Shown: positions 25,633 to 34,332, counted from the stretch's first letter. The stretch is DNA of 64,000 nucleotides from a virus (IMGVR_UViG_3300043811_000074:1-64000); one strand, 5' to 3'. Translations and numbers: made by a program. Notes: generated by a model not told the origin, from the letters alone.

Positions 25633-26324
25633 TCTTGCTTTTGTTCCCGCGATGGAACGCGAACCGCTTCCTCAAGCGTCATGCCCATGACATTGACGCG
25701 ACGCCATAAGACCCCTTGGCGTAAACCAAGTTCCTTGGCAATCTCAGTGATGGTGACTTGTCGGCCATGATAGGGAAAACGAAACGAATTGCACCGATTG
25801 TTGGCTTGTTCCGTCGCGGTTGCCCAGCGGCAATTGCCCGGTTCGTAATTGCCATCATTGTTGATGCGGTCGATGGTGTGTTTGGAAGATGGGCGATTGC
25901 CCATGTCTTCCAGAAAGGCAGGGAACGAATCTCTCCAGCGCTGACAGACCTTGATTCCGCGTCCACCATAACGCGGGAACTGAGGCGATTCGTGGTTAAA
26001 GCATCTGTTGAGCATCCCATTCCAGACGGCGCATTCCGGCAGGTAGGCTCCGCCGTGTTTAACTACAGCGATTTTCTCGTAATTGCGTGGAAATTCCTTT
26101 TGCAAGCATTTGCAGGATTTCGTGTGTCCGGTCTGCAAACTGTTACTGAGTGCTACGATTTCCTTTCCGCACTCGCACCGGCACAGCCAACGGTACTTGA
26201 TAACTCTCTTTACCTTGCCGACACGCTTGCATCCGAGATACCGAATCGCCGTGAGCCGTCCGAACACCTGCCCGGTAATGTCTGGCCCTTGAATCGGAAT
26301 GCTGATAGAATCGTGTTCAGCCAT
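25629..26324 (-). CDS. Free-standing HNH/AP2-type homing endonuclease
   Basis: 231 aa on the opposite strand between two fibre genes. The N-terminal domain has a zinc-finger-like CRCECGKEIVALSN and CKCLQ pattern. The centre carries GRGIKVCQRWRDSF and the HNH-type core HTIDRINNDGNYEPGNCRWA, typical of phage homing endonucleases; the C-terminus has a small helix-turn-helix DNA-binding segment (TEIAKELGLRQGVLWRRV). Such enzymes cut a cognate site to spread their own gene. A ribosome site (AGGTC) precedes the ATG. Confidence 0.85.
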   Translation of the reverse strand: MAEHDSISIPIQGPDITGQVFGRLTAIRYLGCKRVGKVKRVIKYRWLCRCECGKEIVALSNSLQTGHTKSCKCLQKEFPRNYEKIAVVKHGGAYLPECAVWNGMLNRCFNHESPQFPRYGGRGIKVCQRWRDSFPAFLEDMGNRPSSKHTIDRINNDGNYEPGNCRWATATEQANNRCNSFRFPYHGRQVTITEIAKELGLRQGVLWRRVNVMGMTLEEAVRVPSREQKQD

Positions 26325-26434
26325 GACCTGACCTTTCGTGGAAAAGGTTGCGTTGCGGTTAGAGCCGAAACGATGCTTTCAACATCGCGTCGGCTTGTTT
26401 TATTGTACCGATGCCCGAATAGAGGGCAACAGCA

Positions 26435-27529
26435 ATGATGGGCGATATTTCACCCAAGGCTAACACACAGAAAACCGGCACAGGACAAGTGCAAGTCTTC
26501 CAGACTGCGCCGACGCTCAACTCGCCGATCTTCGTAACTCCAGCGCTTGGCACGCCTGCCTCTGGTGTGCTGACCAATTGCACGGGCATCGTGGAAGCGG
26601 GCTTTTCCTTCACGGACATCACCACGGCGAACAGCAGCACGTCTCAGCATGGGTTGCTCCGAAAACTCGACAACACGGCAACGCATTACCTGGACGGAAC
26701 TGGGGCATGGTCAACCCCGGCAGGAACCGCCTATTCCGCTGACGAATCGACGCTGCACCTGTCCGGGACCACGTTCAGCATTATTTCGACCTATGTGGGG
26801 CAAAGCAGCATCGTGACCGTGGGCACGCTCACCGGCGGCGCAACCGGCGCGGGCTTCACGATTGCGCTTACCACGTCAACCGTGACGGGGACGCTCGGCC
26901 TGGCACGCGGCGGTACAAATGCGGACCTGTCCGCGACCGGCGGCCCGCACTTTTACCTGAAGCAACTCAGCACGGGCGCGGCCGTCACGGTAGGCGCGAT
27001 CCTATCCGGGGATTTGCCAATCTTTGTGGCTTCTGGCGCGTCCCATGCGGGCGGCGGCGTCCCCGATCCGGGCGCGACGGCCTACACCAACACGCAGCGG
27101 GTGCTGACCGATCAGTCAACATGGGCCATTGCCAAAGGGCAAATCGTCGGCTTCAAGTACACCGCGACCGACGAATCGACCACCAGCACAACCTACACCG
27201 ATCTTGCCACGGCGGACTCGGTGACGTTCAGTCTGGACGCCACACAAGACGTACTGGTGCTATACCACTCCAATACCTACGTCAGTGCCGGCGCGCCCAC
27301 GGAGTTTGTCTACTCTCAAGTCTATCTGGACGGCACGGCGCAAACGTCCCCGGTCAGCGCGGTGTTCCTCGCGCCCACGGCGAATGCCCTTGGTCTGCCG
27401 CAGATGATCGTCTATAAAATTGCTGCGGTGGGCAGTGGCAGTCATACCATTGACATCAAACACCACTGCGACAGTTCCAACGCATCGCACTGGCGCTGGC
27501 GGTCCTTGACCTGTTTCATTTTGGGGTAA
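26435..27529 (+). CDS. Second tail fibre protein (364 aa)
   Basis: The start follows GAGGGCAACAGCA. Residues ~100-140 (YSADESTLHLSGTTFSIIST...) repeat a module of the 747-aa fibre. The C-terminal ~150 residues form a compact beta domain ending in HTIDIKHHCDSS, likely the tip or receptor-binding domain. It lies downstream of the inserted endonuclease gene. Confidence 0.7.
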   Translation: MMGDISPKANTQKTGTGQVQVFQTAPTLNSPIFVTPALGTPASGVLTNCTGIVEAGFSFTDITTANSSTSQHGLLRKLDNTATHYLDGTGAWSTPAGTAYSADESTLHLSGTTFSIISTYVGQSSIVTVGTLTGGATGAGFTIALTTSTVTGTLGLARGGTNADLSATGGPHFYLKQLSTGAAVTVGAILSGDLPIFVASGASHAGGGVPDPGATAYTNTQRVLTDQSTWAIAKGQIVGFKYTATDESTTSTTYTDLATADSVTFSLDATQDVLVLYHSNTYVSAGAPTEFVYSQVYLDGTAQTSPVSAVFLAPTANALGLPQMIVYKIAAVGSGSHTIDIKHHCDSSNASHWRWRSLTCFILG

Positions 27530-27532
27530 TTC

Positions 27533-27913
27533 ATGCAACTTTATCCCTACGGTCCTGGCTCTTACCTGACCTCGCAACTCCAAGCGGAGATTGCCGCCGT
27601 GCTGCCCACCATCGCTGGCATCAATGGCAGCGGCTACGATGCCACGGTACGGCTGGCATCGCTGATTCAAGTGCTGTTCCCGGCCGCGCTCTCCATTGCA
27701 GACAAGACGACGCTGGACGCAAAGATAACGGCGCACGTCCCAGCGCCGATGACACCAGCGGAGACCTTTGATTCTGTGCCGCCGCCCGTGCGGGTTGCGA
27801 ATGCGCTGGCGATCCTGAGTGCGAAAAATGCGACCACAACACCACAGCAACGGGCGCATGCACAAACCATCGTGGATGATTGGGTGACGACAATCTCGAC
27901 AAAGGTGACGTAA
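27533..27913 (+). CDS. Hypothetical protein (126 aa) after fibre gene
   Basis: It starts 3 nt after the fibre stop and is predicted mainly helical (ATVRLASLIQVLFPAALSIA...). It could be a fibre chaperone or a neck factor. No family is recognised. Its stop overlaps the next tiny ORF (TAATG). Confidence 0.55.
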   Translation: MQLYPYGPGSYLTSQLQAEIAAVLPTIAGINGSGYDATVRLASLIQVLFPAALSIADKTTLDAKITAHVPAPMTPAETFDSVPPPVRVANALAILSAKNATTTPQQRAHAQTIVDDWVTTISTKVT

Positions 27914-27987
27914 TGGGCTGGATCATCTTGTACGGCTATTGGCTATCATTCCTCAAGGCTATTGGCCTGCGAAAGGACAAAAAATGA
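27913..27987 (+). CDS. Tiny membrane peptide (24 aa)
   Basis: The ATG overlaps the upstream stop (TAATG) and the stop overlaps the downstream start (ATGA). The peptide is one hydrophobic helix with a basic tail (GWIILYGYWLSFLKAIG then KDKK). Double coupling favours translation; function unknown. Confidence 0.4.
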   Translation: MGWIILYGYWLSFLKAIGLRKDKK

Positions 27988-28301
27988 GCATTCTCGAATA
28001 CACAGAAGAACGACACGATTGGGGAGAGTCCGGTGAGGGCAAGCCTCCGCCCGGCGTCATGTGGGTCTACTACTGCCTCAATGAGCCGAAGATGGTGGAC
28101 TTCTTGTGCCCGTGCGGCTGCGGTAACACCTGTCCGACGCACCTGACTACGCCCGACCGGCCCAAGCAGCCCAACGACCGACGCTGGAACTACTCGCCAG
28201 GGCCGACGCTATCGCCCTCAATTCGCTGGACGGGTGGTTGCAAGGCGCATTTCACCATCACGGGTGGCAAAGTGACAATGCACGAAGATTCTGGAAAATA
28301 A
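27984..28301 (+). CDS. DUF6527-like phage protein (105 aa)
   Basis: The ATG at 27984 has GAAAGGA upstream and an ATGA overlap. The sequence holds a zinc-like CPCGCGNTCPTHL cluster, then RRWNYSPGPTLSPSI and WTGGCKAHFTITGGKV, the pattern of a small phage family of unknown function (DUF6527). It is probably a zinc protein of the late region. Confidence 0.65.
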   Translation: MSILEYTEERHDWGESGEGKPPPGVMWVYYCLNEPKMVDFLCPCGCGNTCPTHLTTPDRPKQPNDRRWNYSPGPTLSPSIRWTGGCKAHFTITGGKVTMHEDSGK

Positions 28302-28314
28302 CAGGAGGCCAGGT

Positions 28315-28845
28315 ATGGAAAGCATCATCCTCGCCTTTCTGCTGCTGCAAACCGGCTCATCACACTGGCAGGCCCGTGAGGTTGCCACGGTCCAGCTACG
28401 GGCCTTCCTACCCGCGTCCGCGCCGGTAATCAAGTGGGGCACTCACCACAAGGACAAGGAGATAGCGACCCGTTGCACCGTCCTCTGGCGGGAGTACGTC
28501 AAGAGTTCAGCTCGGAGCAAGGCGGAAAACACCTGGCCGCGCTGGTATAAGCAGAGGCCGTGGATTGACGGCTTGCCGCGCTCATTTCCTTGCCGCAGCG
28601 CGACGATTGCCGGCTGGCTCGCCGAAGCGAGGAAGACGGTCAAGATGGACGTTTCGCCGACCTATGGTGATTACCGCCATGCCACGCTGTTATTCATGGA
28701 GCGCCTCTACCAGCTAGAAGTGTCCAAGGCAGAGATAGAAGACTTGCTGGACGTGATGGCATGGCAGGAATGGAAATGGATGACAGACCATCGGGACGCT
28801 TATCAGAAATTGCCGTGGGAGAAATTGCACTTGCCAGGATGGTAA
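28315..28845 (+). CDS. Secreted/membrane HEAT-like protein (176 aa)
   Basis: Preceded by AGGAGGCCAGGT. A hydrophobic start (SIILAFLLLQ) acts as signal or anchor and is followed by SSHWQAREVATVQLRAFL and DKEIATRCTVLWREY, a HEAT-like start seen in many planctomycete secreted proteins. The C-terminal part is helical and Trp rich. Its role in the phage is unknown. Confidence 0.6.
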   Translation: MESIILAFLLLQTGSSHWQAREVATVQLRAFLPASAPVIKWGTHHKDKEIATRCTVLWREYVKSSARSKAENTWPRWYKQRPWIDGLPRSFPCRSATIAGWLAEARKTVKMDVSPTYGDYRHATLLFMERLYQLEVSKAEIEDLLDVMAWQEWKWMTDHRDAYQKLPWEKLHLPGW

Positions 28846-28848
28846 GCC

Positions 28849-29034
28849 ATGCCGAAGCGCGTTGCAAAACTGGTGCGCTGTCTCGGTCCAGGGCCGGAAC
28901 ATTCCTTTGTGTCGCATGACCCGCTCCGGCAGCGGATTTGCCGGCGCTGCAAGAACAACAGCCACCATCCGCGCGGCTTCATCGGACCAAGTTTCGCGGA
29001 CAAGAAGAATGTGCTGGACGGAGGAAGGACTTGA
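28849..29034 (+). CDS. Small zinc-finger-like protein (61 aa)
   Basis: It starts 3 nt after the previous stop. It contains an RICRRCKNN motif with a distal Cys and several His, suggesting one metal site. The rest is basic. Function unknown. Confidence 0.55.
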   Translation: MPKRVAKLVRCLGPGPEHSFVSHDPLRQRICRRCKNNSHHPRGFIGPSFADKKNVLDGGRT

Positions 29035-29072
29035 AAAGATACTTGCCGCCTTTTTGTCATTCCGAGAAGACG

Positions 29073-29237
29073 ATGAAACGTGCCGCCCGCGACCATGCCC
29101 ACCGGAAGGACGTTCGCAAACAGCGCCAGCATCTTCACGCCATCAAATCCGCTGCCGAGTTGCGCCGGATTGTGCTGGGCAGTCGGGGCATTCATCAGAA
29201 AGAGCGCAGGCTTGACCAGAATGGCGATTTCAAGTAA
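29073..29237 (+). CDS. Small basic helical protein (54 aa)
   Basis: The internal ATG at 29073 is chosen because the longer frame upstream overlaps the previous gene and reads poorly. The product is Arg/Lys/His rich and helical (KDVRKQRQHLHAIKSAAELR). It lies just before a terminator. No family is recognised. Confidence 0.45.
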   Translation: MKRAARDHAHRKDVRKQRQHLHAIKSAAELRRIVLGSRGIHQKERRLDQNGDFK

Positions 29238-29250
29238 ACTCACAGGGACG

Positions 29251-29307
29251 AAAACAGCCCGTTGGGTTGAAAGCTCACGACTTTCCCAACAGGCCGTTTT
29301 CTTGCAG
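29251..29307 (+). terminator. Long intrinsic terminator hairpin
   Basis: AAAACAGCCCGTTGGG (29251-29266) pairs with CCCAACAGGCCGTTTT (29285-29300) with two mismatches, extended inward by GAAAG/CTTTC. It ends in TTTTCTT, which makes it a good intrinsic terminator for the preceding small genes. Confidence 0.75.
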
Positions 29308-29847
29308 CGAATTGTCACTCCATTTGATTTTAGCAAGTCTTCGCTGCACGTCAACTTTTTTTCAAGTCGTGAGCGTACTTTCTGCTGCATCACCGAAAAG
29401 AAAATGCCGCTCCCGTCCTCGATACGGGCCTTCCTCCGAGGAAGAAAAAGGTACGTTCATCCGTGCGGTGCTTATCGTGGTGATGCCGGACGCTGGAAAG
29501 TGTAGGACTGCTGGCGCTCAGACAAGAGCGTACATTGGCCCCGACTCACAACCGGGCATCCAGCACGAAACTTTGTCGAATGACAGGCAAAGAAACGTAT
29601 CCAGCAAGGCAAAATCAATCTCCCCGCTCTGCCGAGCCTGCAACGGGGGTCCAATGGGGCGAAAGCCTTGACCGTGCCAACGCTGGGCTGTCCTCGCCGG
29701 ATCAAGACAGCAGCAAGACCAAACGCAGCGGATGCCATGCCAAGGTGCATTGGATATATGGCTGTGGTGCGCGCTGCCGAATTTTCAAGTCTTGCGAAAA
29801 TGGCCAGAGCAAGTAAAATGCAGGGCAGACCAGCGGAGGGATTCATC
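29301..29847. other. 547-bp stretch without a supported gene
   Basis: Several ORFs overlap here (plus-strand ATGs at 29404 and 29580, a minus-strand ORF 29472-29849 with two hydrophobic stretches), but none has a ribosome site or clear family. The base composition is less regular than in neighbouring genes. It may hold an untranslated leader for the gene at 29848 or gene debris. Confidence 0.4.
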
Positions 29848-30072
29848 ATGCGGCAGTTGCGTCACCAGAGCGTCACGGACAAGTACGCCAATCGGACCAT
29901 GCACGTTTGGCGGAAGCGGGTGGACGGGTTTTACCTCTGCGTCCTGTGCGGCGCGATCTGTCATTACCCGCCGCCGCCTGTTGAGCCGGAGGGCTGGGAG
30001 CCGCTCCGCTATGAGGCACTCACGGATGAGGACCGGGCGCTGTCGCCGAAAGCGAACGGGGAACTGGTGTGA
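29848..30072 (+). CDS. Small zinc-site protein (74 aa)
   Basis: The ATG is preceded by GGAGGG (29835-29840). The protein contains YLCVLCGAICHYPPPP with two close CxxC-like elements and an acidic end. It is probably a one-metal module. Its stop overlaps the next GTG (GTGA). Confidence 0.6.
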   Translation: MRQLRHQSVTDKYANRTMHVWRKRVDGFYLCVLCGAICHYPPPPVEPEGWEPLRYEALTDEDRALSPKANGELV

Positions 30073-30344
30073 TCGACCCGCTGACGCGCTATCTGTGGAA
30101 GCGGTATCTGGCCGCCGTGGCGCGCAATCGGAGCAAGGTATTTATCCGTTTCGCGGCGGCGCTGGTAGACATGGGTTATGAGCCGTATGCTGCGGAGTTG
30201 GACGAAAAAGATCAGGTCGGCATTGATAACAGGATCATCCCGCCACCGCAAGGGGAATTGGTCGGCGAGCGGATGCTGAAATTTCCGTGCGGTTATCGGA
30301 GCGTGGAAAAACTGTTTCGCCTTGACACCCAGCACAGGAGATAG
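30069..30344 (+). CDS. Hypothetical protein (91 aa), GTG start
   Basis: GTGA overlap with the upstream gene. The N-terminus is a basic helix (RYLWKRYLAAVARNRSKVF) and the middle is acidic. No family is recognised. It precedes a membrane coiled-coil gene. Confidence 0.55.
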   Translation: MIDPLTRYLWKRYLAAVARNRSKVFIRFAAALVDMGYEPYAAELDEKDQVGIDNRIIPPPQGELVGERMLKFPCGYRSVEKLFRLDTQHRR

Positions 30345-30345
30345 G

Positions 30346-30915
30346 ATGCACATTTTCCGCCGTTGCACAGGTCTCTTATCCGTTGGCTTTATGGGTTCGG
30401 GTCTGTACGTCGGCGCGGCTCTTATCGCTGAAGCCTCAACGGACCCGCTCAGCGGCAATACGGGCTGGATAGGGGCCGGGTTGTTGGGCGCTGTGTTGGC
30501 GTGGCTGATGTTCGTTCACCTGCCAGGGTTGCAAAAACAACTCAGGGAGTTTGTCGCTGAGAAAGACTGCCAGATAAGAGAGCTGATGAAGGCGGCTGCT
30601 GAGGAGAGGCAAAAGGACAGAGAATCAAGACAGAACGCCAATGAAGTCTTCCGGCAAATGCTAGGAGCGATCCAGAAGCAATACGACGACAACAGAGAGG
30701 TTGATCGCAAGGCGTTTGAGGGCCGAAACGCCATACTGGTAGGGGCCATAGAGAAACAGACTCTTGCTATCGTTGCCGCACAGAATGAGCAATCTGCCCG
30801 GATTGTCAAGGAAATGGATGGCACTTGGCAGAAGCTCGCTGGCGCGCTCAGCAACATAGTTCCCAACGGGGACATGCCGCCCGGCAGGGGCGGTCCAAGA
30901 AGGGAGCGGGACTGA
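30346..30915 (+). CDS. Membrane-anchored coiled-coil protein (189 aa)
   Basis: AGGAG at 30336-30340 fixes the ATG at 30346. Two transmembrane helices (LSVGFMGSGLYVGAALIA and WIGAGLLGAVLAWLMFV) are followed by ~110 residues of charged coiled coil. Phage proteins of this plan occur near lysis or superinfection functions; no specific family is seen. It overlaps the next gene as TGATG. Confidence 0.6.
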   Translation: MHIFRRCTGLLSVGFMGSGLYVGAALIAEASTDPLSGNTGWIGAGLLGAVLAWLMFVHLPGLQKQLREFVAEKDCQIRELMKAAAEERQKDRESRQNANEVFRQMLGAIQKQYDDNREVDRKAFEGRNAILVGAIEKQTLAIVAAQNEQSARIVKEMDGTWQKLAGALSNIVPNGDMPPGRGGPRRERD

Positions 30916-31307
30916 TGAGCGACATTGTTTGGCAAGCCTTGATCGCTGCGGGTGTAACACTCGTCTTGGCCTGGATGAATCAGCGTACCAAGAACGCTGT
31001 TACCAGCGCTGCCGATAAAGCGGCTACCAAGGTTGAGGAAGTCAAGGATACATTAGAGAGTCACAACGAGGCCAGCGCGGATAAGCTGGCGGAAATGGCA
31101 GAAGTTGGCGAGGCGACTCATACGCTTGTCAACTCAGCAATGGGCGCGCAGCTCCGCCTCCATGCCGCGACTGCCAGAGCATTGGCCGAGCAGACCCATC
31201 TGCCGGCGCATACCGCGGCTGCCGATCTAGCGGAAAAATTGCTGGCGCAGCACGAAGCAAAACAGAGAAGAGTTGACAATATGATCGCGGAGAATACCGA
31301 AAAGTGA
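30915..31307 (+). CDS. Single-helix membrane protein with coiled-coil tail (130 aa)
   Basis: The ATG at 30915 overlaps the upstream stop. One N-terminal transmembrane helix (WQALIAAGVTLVLAWMN) is followed by a long Ala/Glu/Lys helix. It is similar in plan to the previous gene and may be its partner (holin/antiholin-like or exclusion protein), which is inference. Confidence 0.55.
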   Translation: MSDIVWQALIAAGVTLVLAWMNQRTKNAVTSAADKAATKVEEVKDTLESHNEASADKLAEMAEVGEATHTLVNSAMGAQLRLHAATARALAEQTHLPAHTAAADLAEKLLAQHEAKQRRVDNMIAENTEK

Positions 31308-31330
31308 TACAATGAACCCGGAGAACGTCA

Positions 31331-31531
31331 ATGGTCGGGAAATTCGTCTCCTACTCCGCGCCCGTCATGAGAATATCGCACGACGACCGCCCGGACAGTG
31401 AATACTACGTCAGCGCCACGGTCACGGTGACATTGAACGGGCGCACGGCGCGCATGTCAGACTTGCAACCGGGCGACCGCGTGGTGCTGCTAGGCGACCC
31501 GGCGGTGACGGTAACGGCTGAGAGGGATTAA
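31331..31531 (+). CDS. Small beta-barrel-like protein (66 aa)
   Basis: CCCGGAGAACGTCA precedes the start. It reads as a compact beta protein ending in VTLNGRTARMSDLQPGDRVV, a turn often found in small beta-barrel domains. No functional site is seen. Confidence 0.55.
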   Translation: MVGKFVSYSAPVMRISHDDRPDSEYYVSATVTVTLNGRTARMSDLQPGDRVVLLGDPAVTVTAERD

Positions 31532-31534
31532 ATC

Positions 31535-31693
31535 ATGCTGCTGATTCTGCTGGTAATTCTGCTCATCCTGTGCCTGGGCGGCGGAGGCTGGGGTCAGTAC
31601 AACGGCCAGCCGTGGGGCGGCCCCGGCATCGGGCTGGGCGCAATTCTCTTGATAATCTTGATCGTGCTTTTGCTCTCAGGTCACAGTTTTTGA
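31535..31693 (+). CDS. DUF3309-like hydrophobic protein (52 aa)
   Basis: Two nearly pure Leu/Ile helices (LLILLVILLILCLGGGG and AILLIILIVLLLS) flank a Gly/Trp/Tyr-rich loop, the plan of the small DUF3309 membrane proteins. GAGGG lies upstream. Its holin-like topology and clustering with other tiny membrane proteins make a lysis role possible. Confidence 0.65.
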   Translation: MLLILLVILLILCLGGGGWGQYNGQPWGGPGIGLGAILLIILIVLLLSGHSF

Positions 31694-31707
31694 AAGGTGG
31701 GCGCATC

Positions 31708-31902
31708 ATGTCCTTTTTCGCGGTCATCTTTGTGGTCCTCATGATTCTGGCGCTGTTTGGCGGCGGGTATGCTTGGCGACCAATCGGTCCAACGCCGAAC
31801 TATGGTCCCTTCGGTGCATGGTTCATGTTGTGGCTGTGCGTGGCCATTCTCGGCTACATCGTCCTGGCTGGCGGTGGCGCTGGCACGATGGTCATTCACT
31901 GA
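31708..31902 (+). CDS. Two-helix membrane protein (64 aa)
   Basis: The ATG at 31708 follows GAAAGGTGGGCGC. Two transmembrane helices (FAVIFVVLMILALFGGGY and FMLWLCVAILGYIVLAGGG) are separated by a Pro/Asn turn. It is a holin-like candidate; no family is recognised. Confidence 0.6.
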   Translation: MSFFAVIFVVLMILALFGGGYAWRPIGPTPNYGPFGAWFMLWLCVAILGYIVLAGGGAGTMVIH

Positions 31903-31944
31903 CCCCTGTTCCGTCCCAACGCCATTTTCTAGGATGGAACCAGC

Positions 31945-32112
31945 ATGACCGACGCCGCCGACGCGCTCTTTCTGGCGCTGACCGCCCTGGCCGTGGGCCT
32001 TCTGTCCGGCATCGTCATCGGCTTCAATCTGGCGCAGCAGGCCATGCGGCGGCAGACGGTCAGGCTGTACCGGAACATGCGGGACGTTGCCAAACGCACA
32101 ACGAAACGATAG
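31945..32112 (+). CDS. Single-helix membrane protein (55 aa)
   Basis: AGGATGGA precedes the ATG. One transmembrane helix (LALTALAVGLLSGIVIGF) is followed by a strongly basic tail (RRQTVRLYRNMRDVAKRTTKR), so the C-terminus is probably cytoplasmic. Function unknown. Confidence 0.55.
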   Translation: MTDAADALFLALTALAVGLLSGIVIGFNLAQQAMRRQTVRLYRNMRDVAKRTTKR

Positions 32113-32122
32113 CATTTCTCCA

Positions 32123-32344
32123 ATGACCGAACCCCGCACAGTCGGCCCTGGACAGACCGAAATCAGCGAATATCAGGCGCTGACGCTGATCCTGCGCCAG
32201 CTGGCGGACCTCAAAGCCACGGTGGACACCATCGCGCAGGCCGTATTAACTCAAGATCAGGTCGATGCCTTGACCGCACAGCTCAAAGCCAGTAACGATC
32301 AACTCCAAGCCGCTCTCAACCCAACGAAAGAGGAACCAACATGA
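32123..32344 (+). CDS. Small coiled-coil protein (73 aa)
   Basis: The ATG at 32123 is preferred to an upstream in-frame ATG inside the previous gene. It is an amphipathic helix (ALTLILRQLADLKATVDTIA then VDALTAQLKASNDQLQAAL). Its stop overlaps the next ATG; the two proteins look related and may pair. Confidence 0.55.
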   Translation: MTEPRTVGPGQTEISEYQALTLILRQLADLKATVDTIAQAVLTQDQVDALTAQLKASNDQLQAALNPTKEEPT

Positions 32345-32586
32345 GCGTACCGCTTCTCGACGCCTTGACCGCCCAAGTAACCGCAACAACCACGGTGGAA
32401 CAATCCGCCCTGACCTTCATCAATGGCGAAGCGGCCCGCATTCAGGCTGCCGTCAATGCAGCGCTGGCAGGCGGCGCAACGGCTGCGGACCTTGCGCCGG
32501 TACAGGCGGAAATCGACGCCATGAAAGCATCGGCGGCTTCCATCAGCGCGGCGATTGTCGCCAATACGCCGGCAGCGCCTCATTGA
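32341..32586 (+). CDS. Small Ala-rich coiled-coil protein (81 aa)
   Basis: ATGA overlap with the preceding gene. It has a heptad-like Ala/Thr/Leu pattern and the ending AIVANTPAAPH. Similar short coiled coils are common in phage late regions, where they may serve as fibre or spike trimerisation factors. Function unknown. Confidence 0.55.
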   Translation: MSVPLLDALTAQVTATTTVEQSALTFINGEAARIQAAVNAALAGGATAADLAPVQAEIDAMKASAASISAAIVANTPAAPH

Positions 32587-32665
32587 TCGTTCGGTTCGTT
32601 GTGGCGCTCGCTCCGGCTTCCAGTAGTTCTGGTCGGGGCGGGCGTTTTCTCTACGGCGCAGGATC

Positions 32666-32785
32666 ATGCACGATTCGCCGCCACCCATATCTTCCTGGCG
32701 TATCTTCTGCCTCTTCGTGGCCCTGGTGCTGCTGGGCGCGATGCTGTTCGCCTGCCTGATCTTCTTTCTGTGGGGGCCGCCGTGA
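32666..32785 (+). CDS. Tiny single-helix membrane protein (39 aa)
   Basis: The ORF ends in a GTGA overlap with the cytochrome gene start. After a short Pro/Ser N-terminus it is one hydrophobic helix (FCLFVALVLLGAMLFACLIFF). Coupling to the secreted cytochrome suggests co-expression; function unknown. Confidence 0.5.
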   Translation: MHDSPPPISSWRIFCLFVALVLLGAMLFACLIFFLWGPP

Positions 32786-34332
32786 CCGCACGCACACAAC
32801 TTGCGGCCCTGTTCTTCGCCTACCTCTGCGCGGTCGCACGAGTACAGGCCCAGCCTGCCGAGTGGTGGCTGCGCAGTCCCGCTGATCAGGTTATGGCCGC
32901 AGCAGAAGACATTCAAAAGTACCCCCCGGAAATAGCGCAGTACATCCGCTATCTGGACCTGGCTCAGCTGACGCCAAAGCAGCGCGGGGAGTTGTACGTC
33001 GTCTACTGTGGACACCTGCAACACCTCTCGACGCGCACCAGCATCACCAATGCCAAGCCGGTCCTTGGCAACGGCGGTTCGCTCCTGCGCATCAACGCGC
33101 TGGACTACGGCAAAAGTTTCGCCGGAGCGTGGGAGAACCTGAAAGAGTTTGACCCCTACTTTCATCAGCGGTTCAAGACGACGGCGGACGTGCAGACGAA
33201 AAAAAGCTACTACTGGCCGGGCGGCAAGGGCGACGACGGCGAAGAGTACCCGGCCGGGACGTACTATCGTACGGTGACGATCAAGAAAAACACCGTCACG
33301 AATCTGCCCGCGCCGTGGCTGTCGCCGACCCCATCGCACAAGGCGGCGCTGACGAAACTGTACGCGCTCTCCAAGAGCGAGATTCCGATTGTCCATGCCG
33401 ATTGGTTCCTCTGGCAGACGGCGATTCAGGAGGATCGGGGACCGGCAGGGTATTACGATTTCCTCGGCGTGAAAGATCAGGCGTCTTACGAAAAGATCAT
33501 CGGCTTTTCGCAGAAGGTATTCGACGGCATAGGCAAGGTGGAATTACGCGCCGCCGTGGGCATCTCCGGGGTGACGTTGCAACCCCGCGCCATCGCCCGC
33601 TTCGGTGCGGTGGATTCTCCCTATTGGAAGACGTTTGACTTCCGGCTTGCTACTGGCGATAAAAACCCGCTGCAAGTGCTGGGCAAGGACATTGAAAAAG
33701 ATTTCGATGCGAGCGAGACTTTTGGTGTCTTGCCGAACGGCTTTTGGATTACCGGCCTGTTCAATAAAAAGGGCGAAGTCGTCAACTCGGCGCCCCCTGA
33801 CATCGCGGGCAACCATCTGGCGCGGGGCAATGACAAGCGCGTCCACGTCAACCTGTCTTGCATCGAATGTCATAGCAACGCGGGCTTGCAGGATTTTTCC
33901 GACTGGATCAAGCACATGGTGACGCCGCCGCCCGCGAACCAGTTGATCGGGCTGGACTATGAAGATTTGCTGCTCAAGCGCGATCAGTACCTACGGCAGT
34001 TGAAACCGTTTCTGTCCAAGGATAGGATAACGTACACGGAAGCCGTGCGCGAAGCCACGGGCATGAAGCCGCCTGAGTACGCGAAAGCCTACGCCGATGC
34101 GTGGTACAGCTACGATCAGGCGCAAGTCAATCTGGCCTGGGTGAGCCGCGACCTCGGCATTCCAGAGAAAGAACTGCGAACGATTTTGGGCAGCATGGTG
34201 TCAACGTGGAAGGGTGATTTGGTGCTGACCGCGCTCTTGAAAGACGACGGCACACACCTGCCGATCAGACAATATCATGAGAGCCTTGGGCGGATCATGG
34301 AAGCGGCGGTATCTTACGCGAGGAAGAAATGA
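32782..34332 (+). CDS. Secreted mono-heme c-type cytochrome-like protein (516 aa)
   Basis: GTG 32782 gives a good signal peptide (TARTQLAALFFAYLCAVARVQA, cut near AQA-QP), so it is preferred over the in-frame start at 32599. A CIECH heme-attachment motif lies at residues 360-364 inside NLSCIECHSNAG. The large N-terminal domain has no recognised family, and the ~120 residues after the heme motif are helical. c-type cytochromes carry electrons in the periplasm; here the partner is unknown. Such a protein is unexpected in a phage late region. Confidence 0.7.
   Translation: MTARTQLAALFFAYLCAVARVQAQPAEWWLRSPADQVMAAAEDIQKYPPEIAQYIRYLDLAQLTPKQRGELYVVYCGHLQHLSTRTSITNAKPVLGNGGSLLRINALDYGKSFAGAWENLKEFDPYFHQRFKTTADVQTKKSYYWPGGKGDDGEEYPAGTYYRTVTIKKNTVTNLPAPWLSPTPSHKAALTKLYALSKSEIPIVHADWFLWQTAIQEDRGPAGYYDFLGVKDQASYEKIIGFSQKVFDGIGKVELRAAVGISGVTLQPRAIARFGAVDSPYWKTFDFRLATGDKNPLQVLGKDIEKDFDASETFGVLPNGFWITGLFNKKGEVVNSAPPDIAGNHLARGNDKRVHVNLSCIECHSNAGLQDFSDWIKHMVTPPPANQLIGLDYEDLLLKRDQYLRQLKPFLSKDRITYTEAVREATGMKPPEYAKAYADAWYSYDQAQVNLAWVSRDLGIPEKELRTILGSMVSTWKGDLVLTALLKDDGTHLPIRQYHESLGRIMEAAVSYARKK

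Noticed and set aside
29472-29849. Minus-strand ORF with two hydrophobic stretches in the 29.3-29.8 kb gap
   Set aside because: No ribosome site, the C-terminal half is noise-like, and its start overlaps a well-supported plus gene start. Left as unassigned sequence.
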